A stretch of DNA of 45,760 bases from Syntrophomonadaceae bacterium. GTDB taxonomy: Bacteria > Bacillota > Syntrophomonadia > Syntrophomonadales > Syntrophomonadaceae. Location of the stretch: NCBI GenBank assembly GCA_018432955.1, contig JAHDSE010000061.1, positions 1 through 45,760 of the forward strand, read 5' to 3'. How positions within the stretch are numbered: position 1 is the first letter of the stretch; every line of letters begins with the position of its first letter. Positions 8,367 through 15,294 of the stretch are shown piece by piece. The translations under genes were made by a program, and so were the position numbers. The notes under the pieces were generated by a model. That model was not told the origin of the DNA. It saw only the letters and a list, made by a program, of their open reading frames with translations, and did no database searches.

Positions 8367-8918
8367 CTATTTTATAAGAGGAGATATAGCCTTAAATTCA
8401 GGAGTACCGGATAGTTTCAGCAAATCAAACACAATAGTCTCCGTGTTGGACACAACTGCCCCCAGATCTTTCATCAAATCCAGGCCGTTTTCGTGGTTCT
8501 CATCAAAACGTGAGCAGACCGCATCCCTGCTTACATGAACCTTATACCCTGCATTGATCAGATCCCTGACCGTTTGGAATACACAAACATGGGTCTCGCT
8601 TCCGGCTACAATAACAGTCTTTTTTGACATATCTTTCAGTATTTCCAACAAGCCGCTGCCACAGGTCGAAAAACTTAGTTTTTCAATATACTTGAATTCC
8701 TGTGGAAGGTTTTCCTTAATAATATCCACTGTAGATCCCAGCCCCCGGGGATATTGTTCACTAACAATAACGGGAATTTCAATTTCTTTTGCCAGGGCTA
8801 GCAGCAAGTTGCTGTTTTTATATACTTTTTCCCTGTCTTTCATGCTATTCATCAATCTTTCCTGCAAATCAATCATAAGTATTACTATATCCTTACTCTC
8901 CAGATTATATTTGTTCAT
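8367..8918 (-). CDS. Isochorismatase-family cysteine hydrolase
   Basis: A 183-residue member of the isochorismatase-like hydrolases. The catalytic triad is readable: Asp17 in LMIDLQER, Lys in IEKLSFST, and the nucleophilic Cys in ETHVCVFQT. SEQYPRGLG and SRDAVCSR are also typical. Relatives act on isochorismate, nicotinamide, N-carbamoyl compounds and others, so the substrate is not predictable. ATG at 8918 has GGAGG 9 bases upstream and is preferred over the TTG just before it. The neighbours (EF-G downstream, dUTPase-like upstream, same strand) give no clear pathway; the strong fusA promoter overlaps its 3' end region. Confidence 0.88.
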   Translation of the reverse strand: MNKYNLESKDIVILMIDLQERLMNSMKDREKVYKNSNLLLALAKEIEIPVIVSEQYPRGLGSTVDIIKENLPQEFKYIEKLSFSTCGSGLLEILKDMSKKTVIVAGSETHVCVFQTVRDLINAGYKVHVSRDAVCSRFDENHENGLDLMKDLGAVVSNTETIVFDLLKLSGTPEFKAISPLIK

Positions 8919-8982
8919 CAAGGCATACCTCCAATCTATATCGGAATAACAATATTATAAGCTAAGACAGCGTTTTTCCGCT

Positions 8983-9372
8983 TCAATCCTCCAAATGGAA
9001 ATCAACCTTTATTACCGGGCTAAAAACCATCTGGGCCACCTTCTGTCCGGGAAAAATCCTTAATGGTTTATCGCTTACATTAAGCAATAATACACTGATT
9101 TCTCCAGTATGTTCCGCGTCAATGGTGGCAGGTGCATTGGCTACTACTATTCCTTTGCGAGCCATTCCGGCCCTGCTTCTAATTTGGGCTTCGTAACCCT
9201 GGGGTATTTTAATAGCAAAACCACAGGGGAAAGATTTTACCTCATTAGGGTAAAGAACCAGTTCCTCCCTGATTGCCAGGCTTATGTCACAACCGGCTGC
9301 TTCCCTGGTTTCATATTCGGGAATCCTGGCCCATTCAACAAGTTTCTTGAAATTAACTTCTATTTTATTCAA
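8983..9372 (-). CDS. dUTPase-like protein lacking C-terminal motif 5
   Basis: A 129-residue trimeric-dUTPase fold protein. Motif 1 is AGCDISLAI, motif 2 RSRAGMARKGI, motif 3 TIDAEHTGEI, and motif 4 PGQKVAQMVF. The chain ends at VDFHLED shortly after motif 4, so the glycine-rich motif 5 (usually RGxxGFGSTG), which closes over the nucleotide, is absent. In motif 3 the usual Tyr after the catalytic Asp is replaced (EHT). TTG at 9372 is chosen: AGGAGGGG lies 7 bases upstream and the product begins with NKIEVNFKKL. If active it would hydrolyse dUTP or a related nucleotide; the missing parts make that uncertain. Confidence 0.75.
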   Translation of the reverse strand: MNKIEVNFKKLVEWARIPEYETREAAGCDISLAIREELVLYPNEVKSFPCGFAIKIPQGYEAQIRSRAGMARKGIVVANAPATIDAEHTGEISVLLLNVSDKPLRIFPGQKVAQMVFSPVIKVDFHLED

Positions 9373-9610
9373 CTTTTGTCCCCTCCTGATCATTCTTTTT
9401 TTCAAAACCATCCTCTTCATTTTTGTATTACTATACCTTAAAAAAGAACTTCTAGACTTGCCCCACATACTCCTTTCCATTTGCTTAACTATTTAATGTG
9501 AAATCAAATATATCAAACTAATGACTTACTCTTTTCATTCTTTTACTATATAGTAGAAGAATAATTAAAGAACCTCAATACCAGCAGCAAAAAATAGAGA
9601 GGATGATAAT

Positions 9611-9835
9611 ATGCCATTTGTAAATATAAAAATTGCCCGGGGACGTACAATAGCACAGAAACAAGAACTGGTAGAAGTCCTGACCCGGGAAATGGTCCGA
9701 GTCCTGGAAGTTAAACCCGAATGGGTTACTATAGTAATAGACGAATACTCACGAGAAAACTGGGCAAGTGCCGGAGAATTACATTCACTCAAGTTTGGTT
9801 CAGGTTATGGATCTCAGGGAGTAGTAAAAGAATAG
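9611..9835 (+). CDS. 4-oxalocrotonate tautomerase family enzyme
   Basis: A 74-residue protein of the tautomerase superfamily. After removal of Met the chain starts with Pro (MPFVNIKIARGRT), the N-terminal proline being the catalytic base. The Lys-rich first helix (QKQELVEVLTREMVRVL) and the second beta strand with WVTIVIDEY are as in 4-OT subunits, which usually have 60-75 residues and form hexamers. GAGAGG lies 8 bases upstream of the ATG. It is alone between divergent or unrelated genes, with no aromatic-degradation genes near, so its physiological substrate is unknown. Confidence 0.9.
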   Translation: MPFVNIKIARGRTIAQKQELVEVLTREMVRVLEVKPEWVTIVIDEYSRENWASAGELHSLKFGSGYGSQGVVKE

Positions 9836-9901
9836 CCTTTTCCCATCTTCCACTCCTTACAGATATATTAAAAAACACGAGACACGCATGAAATAACTGA
9901 G

Positions 9902-9931
9902 GCATGAGAACTAAAGCCTTGGTTCTCATGC
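9902..9931. other. Perfect 10-bp stem-loop of unknown role
   Basis: GCATGAGAAC (9902-9911) pairs perfectly with GTTCTCATGC (9922-9931) around a 10-base loop. On neither strand is it followed by a T-run, so it is not a standard terminator although it lies after the tautomerase gene. Confidence 0.5.
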
Positions 9932-9981
9932 AAAAATACCCCCTTACCCCTCACCTGCTCTATTCAAGACTCCGTAGTAAA

Positions 9982-10010
9982 TTGACCCTTTTAGGCTTAT
10001 TCTCTATAAT
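9982..10010 (+). promoter_or_regulatory. Sigma-A promoter of the CCA-enzyme-like gene
   Basis: TTGACC (9982-9987), a 17-base spacer and TATAAT (10005-10010), placed about 45 bases ahead of the start at 10056. Confidence 0.8.
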
Positions 10011-10055
10011 GAGGCTAAGAATACCAACATATAATAATTCGAGGAGGGACAGCGT

Positions 10056-11378
10056 ATGAACATAAATATACCAGCCAATGTAGAAACAATACTGGATAAG
10101 CTTCATCACTCCAATTATAAGGCCTATATTTACGGTGCCTGTATAAGGGATATCCAACTGGGAAAAGAGCCTATCAATTGGGATATCTGCACAAATGCAC
10201 TCTCCAGTGATTTGATTGTTCTCTTCGATGAAAAAGATGGGTTCACTTCACTTCCGGCCTTGAAAGAATATGGTACAACCATAGTTATATATAATGGAGA
10301 AAGCTATAGAATCTCAACTTTTAAAACCGGAGAGGCCCGGAGGTTTTCTGATAAGCTGGAGGAAGATTTGCTCCATAATGATTTCACTATTAATTCAATT
10401 GCCTATAATCATCAGGAGGGTTTTATTGATCCCTATAACGGTATAGAGGATATAAAGCAAAAAATAATAAAATGTGCGGGGCAACCTCTTGACCGGATAA
10501 ATGAAGACGGTGTCCGTATGCTCAGAGCAGTTCGTTTTGAAGCTCAACTGGGCTTTTCTATCGATCAATCCTTGCTGGAGACAGTTTCTTTGTTAAAGGA
10601 TAAAATAATCAGTGCTGATCCCGAAAAAATTGTCAGCGAGTTAACCCAAATACTTCTAAGTGAAAAACCCTCCAAGAGCATCAGGAGATTACTGGAACTG
10701 GGTATGCTTGAACAGCTTATTCCTGAAATGATTCCTACTATTGGCTTTGATGTCCATAGTTCATACCATGACAAAGATGTTTTCGAACATACAATGGCAG
10801 TTCTTGATTACTGCATGCCCAATCTGGTATTAAGGCTCGCAGCCCTCCTGCACGATATAGATAAGCCGAATTGTCTGACTATCGATGCCGATGGTGAAGG
10901 TCACTGTTACGGTCATGCCAGTACCAGCAGCGACCTGTCCAGGACTATTTTGAGCAGACTTGGTTTTGACAGTCATACAACTGATTCTGTCTGTGCTCTA
11001 ATAAAAGAACATATGAATAATTACGAGAGTATTAGTGAACTCAGTATCAAAAGACTTATTCGCCGTATAGGGCCGGACAATATCGATAATCTATTTGATT
11101 TACAGCTTGCCAATATAAAAGGTTCTGAACTCTCAGGCAAAGACAGCAGCAGAATAAACAATATTCGCAATAAATGCTGGGAAGTCCTGTCCAGGAAAGA
11201 GCCTTTAACTACTAAAGACCTGGATATTGATGGTTATGATTTAATTGCTGCTGCTTATTCTCCGGGTACACAAATTGGAGAAATGCTGGAATACTTACTG
11301 GATAAGGTAATTGATAACCCGGCTCTCAACAGAAAGGATATTCTTCTGGAGCTACTGCAAAAGAATTTTAGACCATAA
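10056..11378 (+). CDS. CCA-adding enzyme / poly(A) polymerase family protein with HD domain, altered active site
   Basis: A 440-residue class II nucleotidyltransferase-family protein. The head domain is recognisable from YGACIRD (27-32), DFTINSIAYN and GVRMLRAVRFEAQLGF, followed by neck/body helices and an HD domain with EHT, LLHDIDKP and YGHA. Two hallmark positions deviate: the usual GGxVRD reads GACIRD, and the metal-binding DxD reads N41-W-D43, so the first catalytic Asp is Asn. The HD-domain metal ligands look intact. It may be a CCA enzyme with reduced polymerase function or one working mainly through its HD phosphohydrolase. A clear ribosome binding site (GAGGAGGG) precedes the ATG, and a strong promoter lies upstream. 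Confidence 0.8.
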   Translation: MNINIPANVETILDKLHHSNYKAYIYGACIRDIQLGKEPINWDICTNALSSDLIVLFDEKDGFTSLPALKEYGTTIVIYNGESYRISTFKTGEARRFSDKLEEDLLHNDFTINSIAYNHQEGFIDPYNGIEDIKQKIIKCAGQPLDRINEDGVRMLRAVRFEAQLGFSIDQSLLETVSLLKDKIISADPEKIVSELTQILLSEKPSKSIRRLLELGMLEQLIPEMIPTIGFDVHSSYHDKDVFEHTMAVLDYCMPNLVLRLAALLHDIDKPNCLTIDADGEGHCYGHASTSSDLSRTILSRLGFDSHTTDSVCALIKEHMNNYESISELSIKRLIRRIGPDNIDNLFDLQLANIKGSELSGKDSSRINNIRNKCWEVLSRKEPLTTKDLDIDGYDLIAAAYSPGTQIGEMLEYLLDKVIDNPALNRKDILLELLQKNFRP

Positions 11379-11436
11379 AATCTATGAGTTTTGCAGAATC
11401 AACTTTTTCCTGCGATTAAGCAGTAGTTTGGTAAAT

Positions 11437-11493
11437 GTCATCCTGAGGCAAAGCCGAAGGATCTTGGGTAGCTTCGCTCAGGCTCAGAATGAC
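11437..11493 (+). repeat. Short palindromic repeat, copy 2
   Basis: The 57-base element begins GTCATCCTGAGG and ends with the near-complement GCTCAGAATGAC (10 of 12 positions match). It shares the core CCTGAGGCAAAGCCG and AGGAT with 436-461. Related GTCATCCTGAG repeats are, from memory, widespread in bacterial intergenic DNA. Confidence 0.65.
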
Positions 11494-11568
11494 GGATTGG
11501 GATTTTCGAATTATGCAAGAGTCTTATCTATAAAGAGCTCAATAATTCATTTGATAGGAGGTACAAAA

Positions 11569-11892
11569 ATGCTGGCATCATTTTTATTGGAAAATATAGA
11601 AATAGAATCCCTGCCAGAAATTGAAGAATGTATTGAAAAACTGCAGGCCTTTGAAATAATTACTACCGGTCCCCAGGCCAGAGAACTAAAAGATGCCCTT
11701 TACCTTGGCAGTGAAGATTCTGCCCCCATTTCACCAGCTAAGCTGAGCGGATCCACTGTAATGCTGGTATTTGGCTTTACAACTGTTGGCTTACTTTCCC
11801 GTTCCCTTTTCCTGGGGTATAAGGTCTCAGCCCATAGTCAGGATAGCGATAAAGACCGGGTAATAATCAAATTTGAGCCGCCACAGAAATAA
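11569..11892 (+). CDS. Hypothetical protein, 107 aa
   Basis: The frame from ATG 11569 has a strong ribosome binding site (AGGAGG, 7 bases upstream); the open frame continues further upstream but runs through the repeat at 11437 and has no start signal. The N-terminal half is acidic and helical (LLENIEIESLPEIEECIEKL). The middle is hydrophobic (TVMLVFGFTTVGLLSRSLFLG), possibly one membrane segment at about residues 67-87. The C-terminus is polar. I recognise no family. It is followed by a good terminator and seems to be a single-gene unit. Confidence 0.65.
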   Translation: MLASFLLENIEIESLPEIEECIEKLQAFEIITTGPQARELKDALYLGSEDSAPISPAKLSGSTVMLVFGFTTVGLLSRSLFLGYKVSAHSQDSDKDRVIIKFEPPQK

Positions 11893-11905
11893 ATTTGGGC
11901 ACAAT

Positions 11906-11946
11906 AAAACTTACGGCACCTGGTATTGCTGAGTACCGTAAGTTTT
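11906..11946. terminator. Bidirectional terminator hairpin
   Basis: AAAACTTACGG (11906-11916) pairs with CCGTAAGTTTT (11936-11946), ending in a T-run on either strand. It separates two convergent hypothetical genes. Its loop contains GTATTGCTGAGT, also found in a hairpin at 17582. Confidence 0.75.
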
Positions 11947-11952
11947 TCTCAA

Positions 11953-12246
11953 TTAAAAACTTAAAAACAATGTAACACAAAGCAGCTCATCTCTTCTGAT
12001 TTCATACTGTGCCGGTTTATCCGCTGATGCTTCAACTGTTCTGCAAATTTCATAATCCTCGTTAATCAAGTAACCAAGCTCGCAAGCCTCCAGATATAGA
12101 CTTCCATCCTGCTCTTTGTCGACCTTTATGTTGTCGTATATCTGTGACTTACATGTCAGGCCTATCCCGTCAAAAAGATATATCCCTATTTCAGCTTTCT
12201 TGCTGCGATTGATATCCAGAATGAGTTCATCCATATTGATTTCCAC
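11953..12246 (-). CDS. Hypothetical protein, 97 aa
   Basis: An acidic protein with no recognised family (for example MDELILDINRSKKAEIGIYL and YLEACELGYLINEDYEICRT). No signal peptide or membrane segment is evident, and the alternating pattern suggests mostly beta structure. The start is uncertain: GTG at 12246 lies 5 bases past a GGGGGG site and is preferred; an ATG at 12216 and a longer upstream frame to 12276 are alternatives. It is convergent with the hypothetical gene at 11569 and shares its terminator. Confidence 0.55.
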   Translation of the reverse strand: MEINMDELILDINRSKKAEIGIYLFDGIGLTCKSQIYDNIKVDKEQDGSLYLEACELGYLINEDYEICRTVEASADKPAQYEIRRDELLCVTLFLSF

Positions 12247-12537
12247 TCTATCCCCCCTTTGCACAAAATTATTCAAAATCAGTAATTCAACATCAGCCTA
12301 TCTTTTCCCTGCAATAGTGAAGCAGTTCTTTGTTGTCCAAAGTCCTTTAGGTCCTTTAGCCCATAAGTTATCAAACTCTTCTAACAATGTAAAAATTTAT
12401 TTAGGATTATTATCCCATATTACTTGTCTTTAATTTATAATATAAAAATGAACTGGTATAGAAATGTATTATAAAACATGTAAATAAAAATCTCTGAGTT
12501 CCAGAAAAATTCATGATAATTCTATGGAGGTAGTATT

Positions 12538-13332
12538 GTGCAGTTTAAAGACAGACTTCAATATTTCAGGCTTAAAAAAGGTATCAGTGAAAAAGACCTG
12601 GGCGAAACCTTGAGCATTACAGAATCTTCTATTCGTTTATATGAACGCGGAAAATCATCGGTAAATCTTGAGCATCTTAACAAACTCGCTGATTTTTTTA
12701 AGGTATCTCCAAAATTATTGTTGGGAACTCTTTTCCCCGAACTTTCTCCAGAAGAAGCTGAAAACAGCTTCCATATCCTTCAGGAGTTTATTGAAATACG
12801 GCAAAGGGAGATTAGTATAGAATGCTCACCAGACCTGTCTAGCGCTACTGAAAAGAAACTTGAACAAAGCTCAGCAAATAGCAAAAGCCAACATCAAGAC
12901 TCCATCTGGCCTCTTGGCCCAGGTGCACAGGAAATGGTTCCCGTTCTCAGCAAAATTACTTCAGAGAATATATTAAAAAACGATCTTTTCCACAATACAG
13001 AATTCTGCTGGCCTTTGAGCAAGTCAATTGTCACTATGTATGGCTGCGAGCTCCCAGATTATTTCTATATGCGAATGGAAGGAGATGGTATGGAACCAAC
13101 TATTGCCGATCAGGATATCGTTCTGGTTAACAGGCAATTAGAAGTTGCCCATAATGAACTGGCAATTATACAGTATTTCAATGAAAACGCTACTGTAAGA
13201 CGAATAAGCTATTCTGAAGGAAGAATCGTTCTCTACCCTGACAATAAATCCTTTGCTAGTCAAACACTTGAAAAAAAAGATTGCCGGGTACTTGGCAAAG
13301 TACTCTGGAAAGCCTACTATGCCAGGCCCTAG
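12538..13332 (+). CDS. XRE-family regulator with an inactive S24/LexA-like domain
   Basis: A 264-residue regulator. Residues 1-60 are an XRE helix-turn-helix (LRYF-type start, EKDLGETLSITESSIRLYERGK). A variable linker follows, and residues 165-262 form a LexA/CI-like S24 fold. The S24 catalytic residues are replaced: the Ser of GDSMEP is Gly184 (GDGMEP), and the Lys of the ATVKR strand is Arg221 (ATVRR). It therefore should not self-cleave in the SOS manner and may sense another signal or simply dimerise. The GTG start has GGAGG 7 bases upstream. It probably forms an operon with the PilZ gene 18 bases downstream. Confidence 0.88.
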   Translation: MQFKDRLQYFRLKKGISEKDLGETLSITESSIRLYERGKSSVNLEHLNKLADFFKVSPKLLLGTLFPELSPEEAENSFHILQEFIEIRQREISIECSPDLSSATEKKLEQSSANSKSQHQDSIWPLGPGAQEMVPVLSKITSENILKNDLFHNTEFCWPLSKSIVTMYGCELPDYFYMRMEGDGMEPTIADQDIVLVNRQLEVAHNELAIIQYFNENATVRRISYSEGRIVLYPDNKSFASQTLEKKDCRVLGKVLWKAYYARP

Positions 13333-13350
13333 TTATTGGAGGAGTATATT

Positions 13351-14010
13351 ATGTCACAAACATATAAAAACCTTCTTGAGATAAACCAGCTTGTCGAACT
13401 GGAAGTATATATACATCAAAATGAACTCGATAATATTGAATCCTTTTCCAGTCGTATTGAAAATATAGCAGGAGATAATATTCTGGTAGCAGCTCCGTTC
13501 AGGCAAGGGACTCCAGTATCCTTCCCCCAGGGAAAAGAAATCAATATACGGGTTAGAAAAGATGGAATAACACATCTGCTTCATACTAAACTTATCAAAA
13601 GCCAAAAATACCCTCAGTATTTGTTTCTTTTATCCAAACCATTTAAAATATCCCGGCTTCAGATGCGAAGCTGGGTCAGGGTGGATGCTGAGCTACCGGT
13701 CAATTATAGAATGGCCGGATATCCAGTAGACTTTTTTCAAGGAAGCACCGTAGATATAAGCGCCGGAGGTATTGGACTGCGTTCGCAACACGAAATTGAT
13801 AAAGACACTCTCCTGGAGCTGGAAGTCGAGTTTCCGGATTCTTCTCTTCTGCAGACCACCGGTCTGGTCACCCGCTCTCTGCCAGAGAAAAAAGGATTTT
13901 ATATAATAGGAATCGAGTTCAAGGATCTATCAAGCAATGACCAGGAATGTGTAGTAAAATATGTTTTTCAAAAACAAAGAGAACAACTTCATAAGCGCGT
14001 ACTTAAATAA
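13351..14010 (+). CDS. YcgR-like PilZ-domain protein (c-di-GMP effector)
   Basis: A 219-residue two-domain protein. Residues 1-100 resemble the YcgR N-terminal (PilZN) domain. Residues 103-215 form a PilZ domain with the c-di-GMP-binding marks: basic residues in MRSWVRVDAELPV and the DISAGGIGL strand. YcgR-like proteins couple c-di-GMP to flagellar motor function or other surface behaviour. ATG at 13351 follows GGAGGAG; an in-frame TTG five codons earlier overlaps that site. It sits just behind the XRE-S24 gene, so the two are probably co-transcribed. No flagellar gene is in the window. Confidence 0.88.
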   Translation: MSQTYKNLLEINQLVELEVYIHQNELDNIESFSSRIENIAGDNILVAAPFRQGTPVSFPQGKEINIRVRKDGITHLLHTKLIKSQKYPQYLFLLSKPFKISRLQMRSWVRVDAELPVNYRMAGYPVDFFQGSTVDISAGGIGLRSQHEIDKDTLLELEVEFPDSSLLQTTGLVTRSLPEKKGFYIIGIEFKDLSSNDQECVVKYVFQKQREQLHKRVLK

Positions 14011-14167
14011 AGTCGCTGTTTAATTTCCATACTTGTCCACCAATAATTCCAGCACGATTAAATTCCTCTCTTTTTCACAATTATTTTTACAGGATATTCT
14101 TAAACAGTGTCGAATTGACTAATTAATATAAGACATAAGCACCGCAACTTTAGAAAGGAGAGGACCT

Positions 14168-14332
14168 ATGCCTTCAGTCCCACAGGTTATCTGTCCCCTC
14201 AGAAGTGTTGGCCGGGATACTGTTTACTGCAATACCAGCTGCGCCTGGTATATAAATGACCCAAAACAACCTGGATGTGCTCTCGCTCACATAGTATACT
14301 TACTGGCAAAACTCAACACAAAAATTCAGTAA
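14168..14332 (+). CDS. Cysteine-rich small protein, 54 aa
   Basis: ATG at 14168 with AAAGGAG upstream opens a 54-residue frame. Four cysteines (C9, C21, C25, C37) lie in a pattern that could bind a metal or Fe-S cluster: ICPLRS, YCNTSCAWY, GCALAHIVYLL. The C-terminal part looks like an amphipathic helix. Similar tiny CAWY-type proteins occur, from memory, in other anaerobic Firmicutes. No function is known to me. It is followed about 130 bases later by a plus-strand terminator. Confidence 0.6.
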   Translation: MPSVPQVICPLRSVGRDTVYCNTSCAWYINDPKQPGCALAHIVYLLAKLNTKIQ

Positions 14333-14463
14333 ATTTCCCCTTAAGTTTTTATATCTTCATCTGCTTCCTTTTATCAGGCTTGTTTGTTCTGTCTATTTAC
14401 AGGTTTTGTCTTTCAGGACCACTCTAAAAACTGTTATAATTGGCCTAGCACTTCTTCCATTTG

Positions 14464-14488
14464 GCCGTCTTTTGACGGCTGTTTTTTT
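14464..14488 (+). terminator. Intrinsic terminator
   Basis: GCCGTC, loop TTTT, GACGGC, then TGTTTTTTT. It ends transcription of the 54-aa gene and possibly the genes before it. Confidence 0.8.
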
Positions 14489-14510
14489 ACTCTGTTTTCT
14501 TTCACGAAAA

Positions 14511-14531
14511 AGCCGGAGACAAACTCCGGCT
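14511..14531 (-). terminator. Hairpin with minus-strand T-run
   Basis: AGCCGGAG pairs with CTCCGGCT around ACAAA. On the minus strand it is followed by TTTTTCG, so it could terminate leftward transcription, though I see no convincing minus-strand gene above it. Confidence 0.5.
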
Positions 14532-14664
14532 GCTGCTATTTTCTTTTGTCATATTTAAATAATTTTCCGAGATTCCTTGCTGAATCTTCGCTTGCACCAA
14601 AGAATATTTTGTTATTAAATACTCTTTAGAGATTGGATTCAAATTATGAAAAGAGGATAAAATC

Positions 14665-14787
14665 ATGAGTAAAAAAATCAGAAGCTTATGGATTAATAAT
14701 AAAGGCGCTTTTCTGCTGGCTCTTTTTACTCTGGCAATTGCTTTTTTGGTATTGCTGGTATTTCTCAAAGTCCTTAATTTATTATAA
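14665..14787 (+). CDS. Single-pass membrane peptide, 40 aa
   Basis: ATG at 14665, preceded by AGAGGAT, opens a 40-residue frame. A basic start (MSKKIRSLWINNKG) is followed by a hydrophobic helix at about residues 15-40 (AFLLALFTLAIAFLVLLVFL). It has the form of a small inner-membrane protein with the N-terminus in the cytoplasm. No homologue is recognised. It lies between a terminator and the tRNA-Leu promoter and would be transcribed alone. Confidence 0.45.
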   Translation: MSKKIRSLWINNKGAFLLALFTLAIAFLVLLVFLKVLNLL

Positions 14788-14840
14788 AAGAACTCTTTAA
14801 ATTCCAAGGCTTATAAGGTGACAAATAGATATTAAACAGC

Positions 14841-14870
14841 TTGACAATGAATGAAAGCATATACTATAAT
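14841..14870 (+). promoter_or_regulatory. Promoter of tRNA-Leu
   Basis: TTGACA (14841-14846), an 18-base spacer and TATAAT (14865-14870), 32 bases before the tRNA. Confidence 0.85.
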
Positions 14871-14902
14871 GTTTTTTGCTGAGACCAATAAAATTTAAAC
14901 AA

Positions 14903-14989
14903 GCGGCAGTGGCGGAATTGGCAGACGCGCTGGATTCAGGTTCCAGTGGTAGCAATATCGTGGAGGTTCAAGTCCTCTCTGCCGCACCA
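14903..14989 (+). tRNA. tRNA-Leu (anticodon CAG)
   Basis: An 87-base class II tRNA with an encoded CCA end. The acceptor arms GCGGCAG and CTGCCGC pair. The anticodon stem CTGGA/TCCAG encloses a loop with CAG. A variable arm and GGTTCAAGTCC T arm follow. Confidence 0.95.
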
Positions 14990-15294
14990 TAGAATAATAA
15001 TCCGAACTTTAGCCAAATAGGCAACAGGTTCGGATTTATTGTTAAAGCGACAAATAGACTATACTGCTATAGTTCGTTTTTTATTTTAAGGCATCCAAGG
15101 TATAATGAAATAAAAATATGAAAAGGATAATACAGAACCTGGGATCACCTTGGTGTCAAGCAAGTTCTACTCTGCATGCCATCCTGAAACGCACAAAGTC
15201 CAATTGCCAATCAGAGCATGCAAACAGGCTACAGCCGAATACCTGACTGGAAGCAAAGGCAATACCCAGATCGATCCCCTGAAAGGAGAAGAAA
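14990..15294 (+). other. Leader region of the amino-acid permease
   Basis: After the tRNA terminator this 305-base stretch contains a TATAAT at about 15102 without a good -35 element, then about 180 bases of untranslated leader. I looked for T-box and other riboswitch signatures and see none. Confidence 0.4.
14999..15036 (+). terminator. Terminator after tRNA-Leu
   Basis: AATCCGAAC (14999-15007) pairs with GTTCGGATT (15028-15036), followed by a moderately T-rich TATTGTT. Confidence 0.65.

Noticed and set aside
12538-13332. Prophage CI repressor
   Set aside because: The domain layout is CI-like but no phage structural, integrase or replication gene lies near, and the catalytic residues are missing.
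14502-14807. Minus-strand frame of 101 codons
   Set aside because: It is antisense to the 40-aa membrane peptide and the hairpins, with no ribosome binding site. The T-run hairpin at 14511 does suit this strand, so it is not fully excluded.
15040-15294. T-box riboswitch ahead of the amino-acid permease
   Set aside because: No T-box sequence (GGGTGG-type core), specifier stem or terminator/antiterminator pair could be found.
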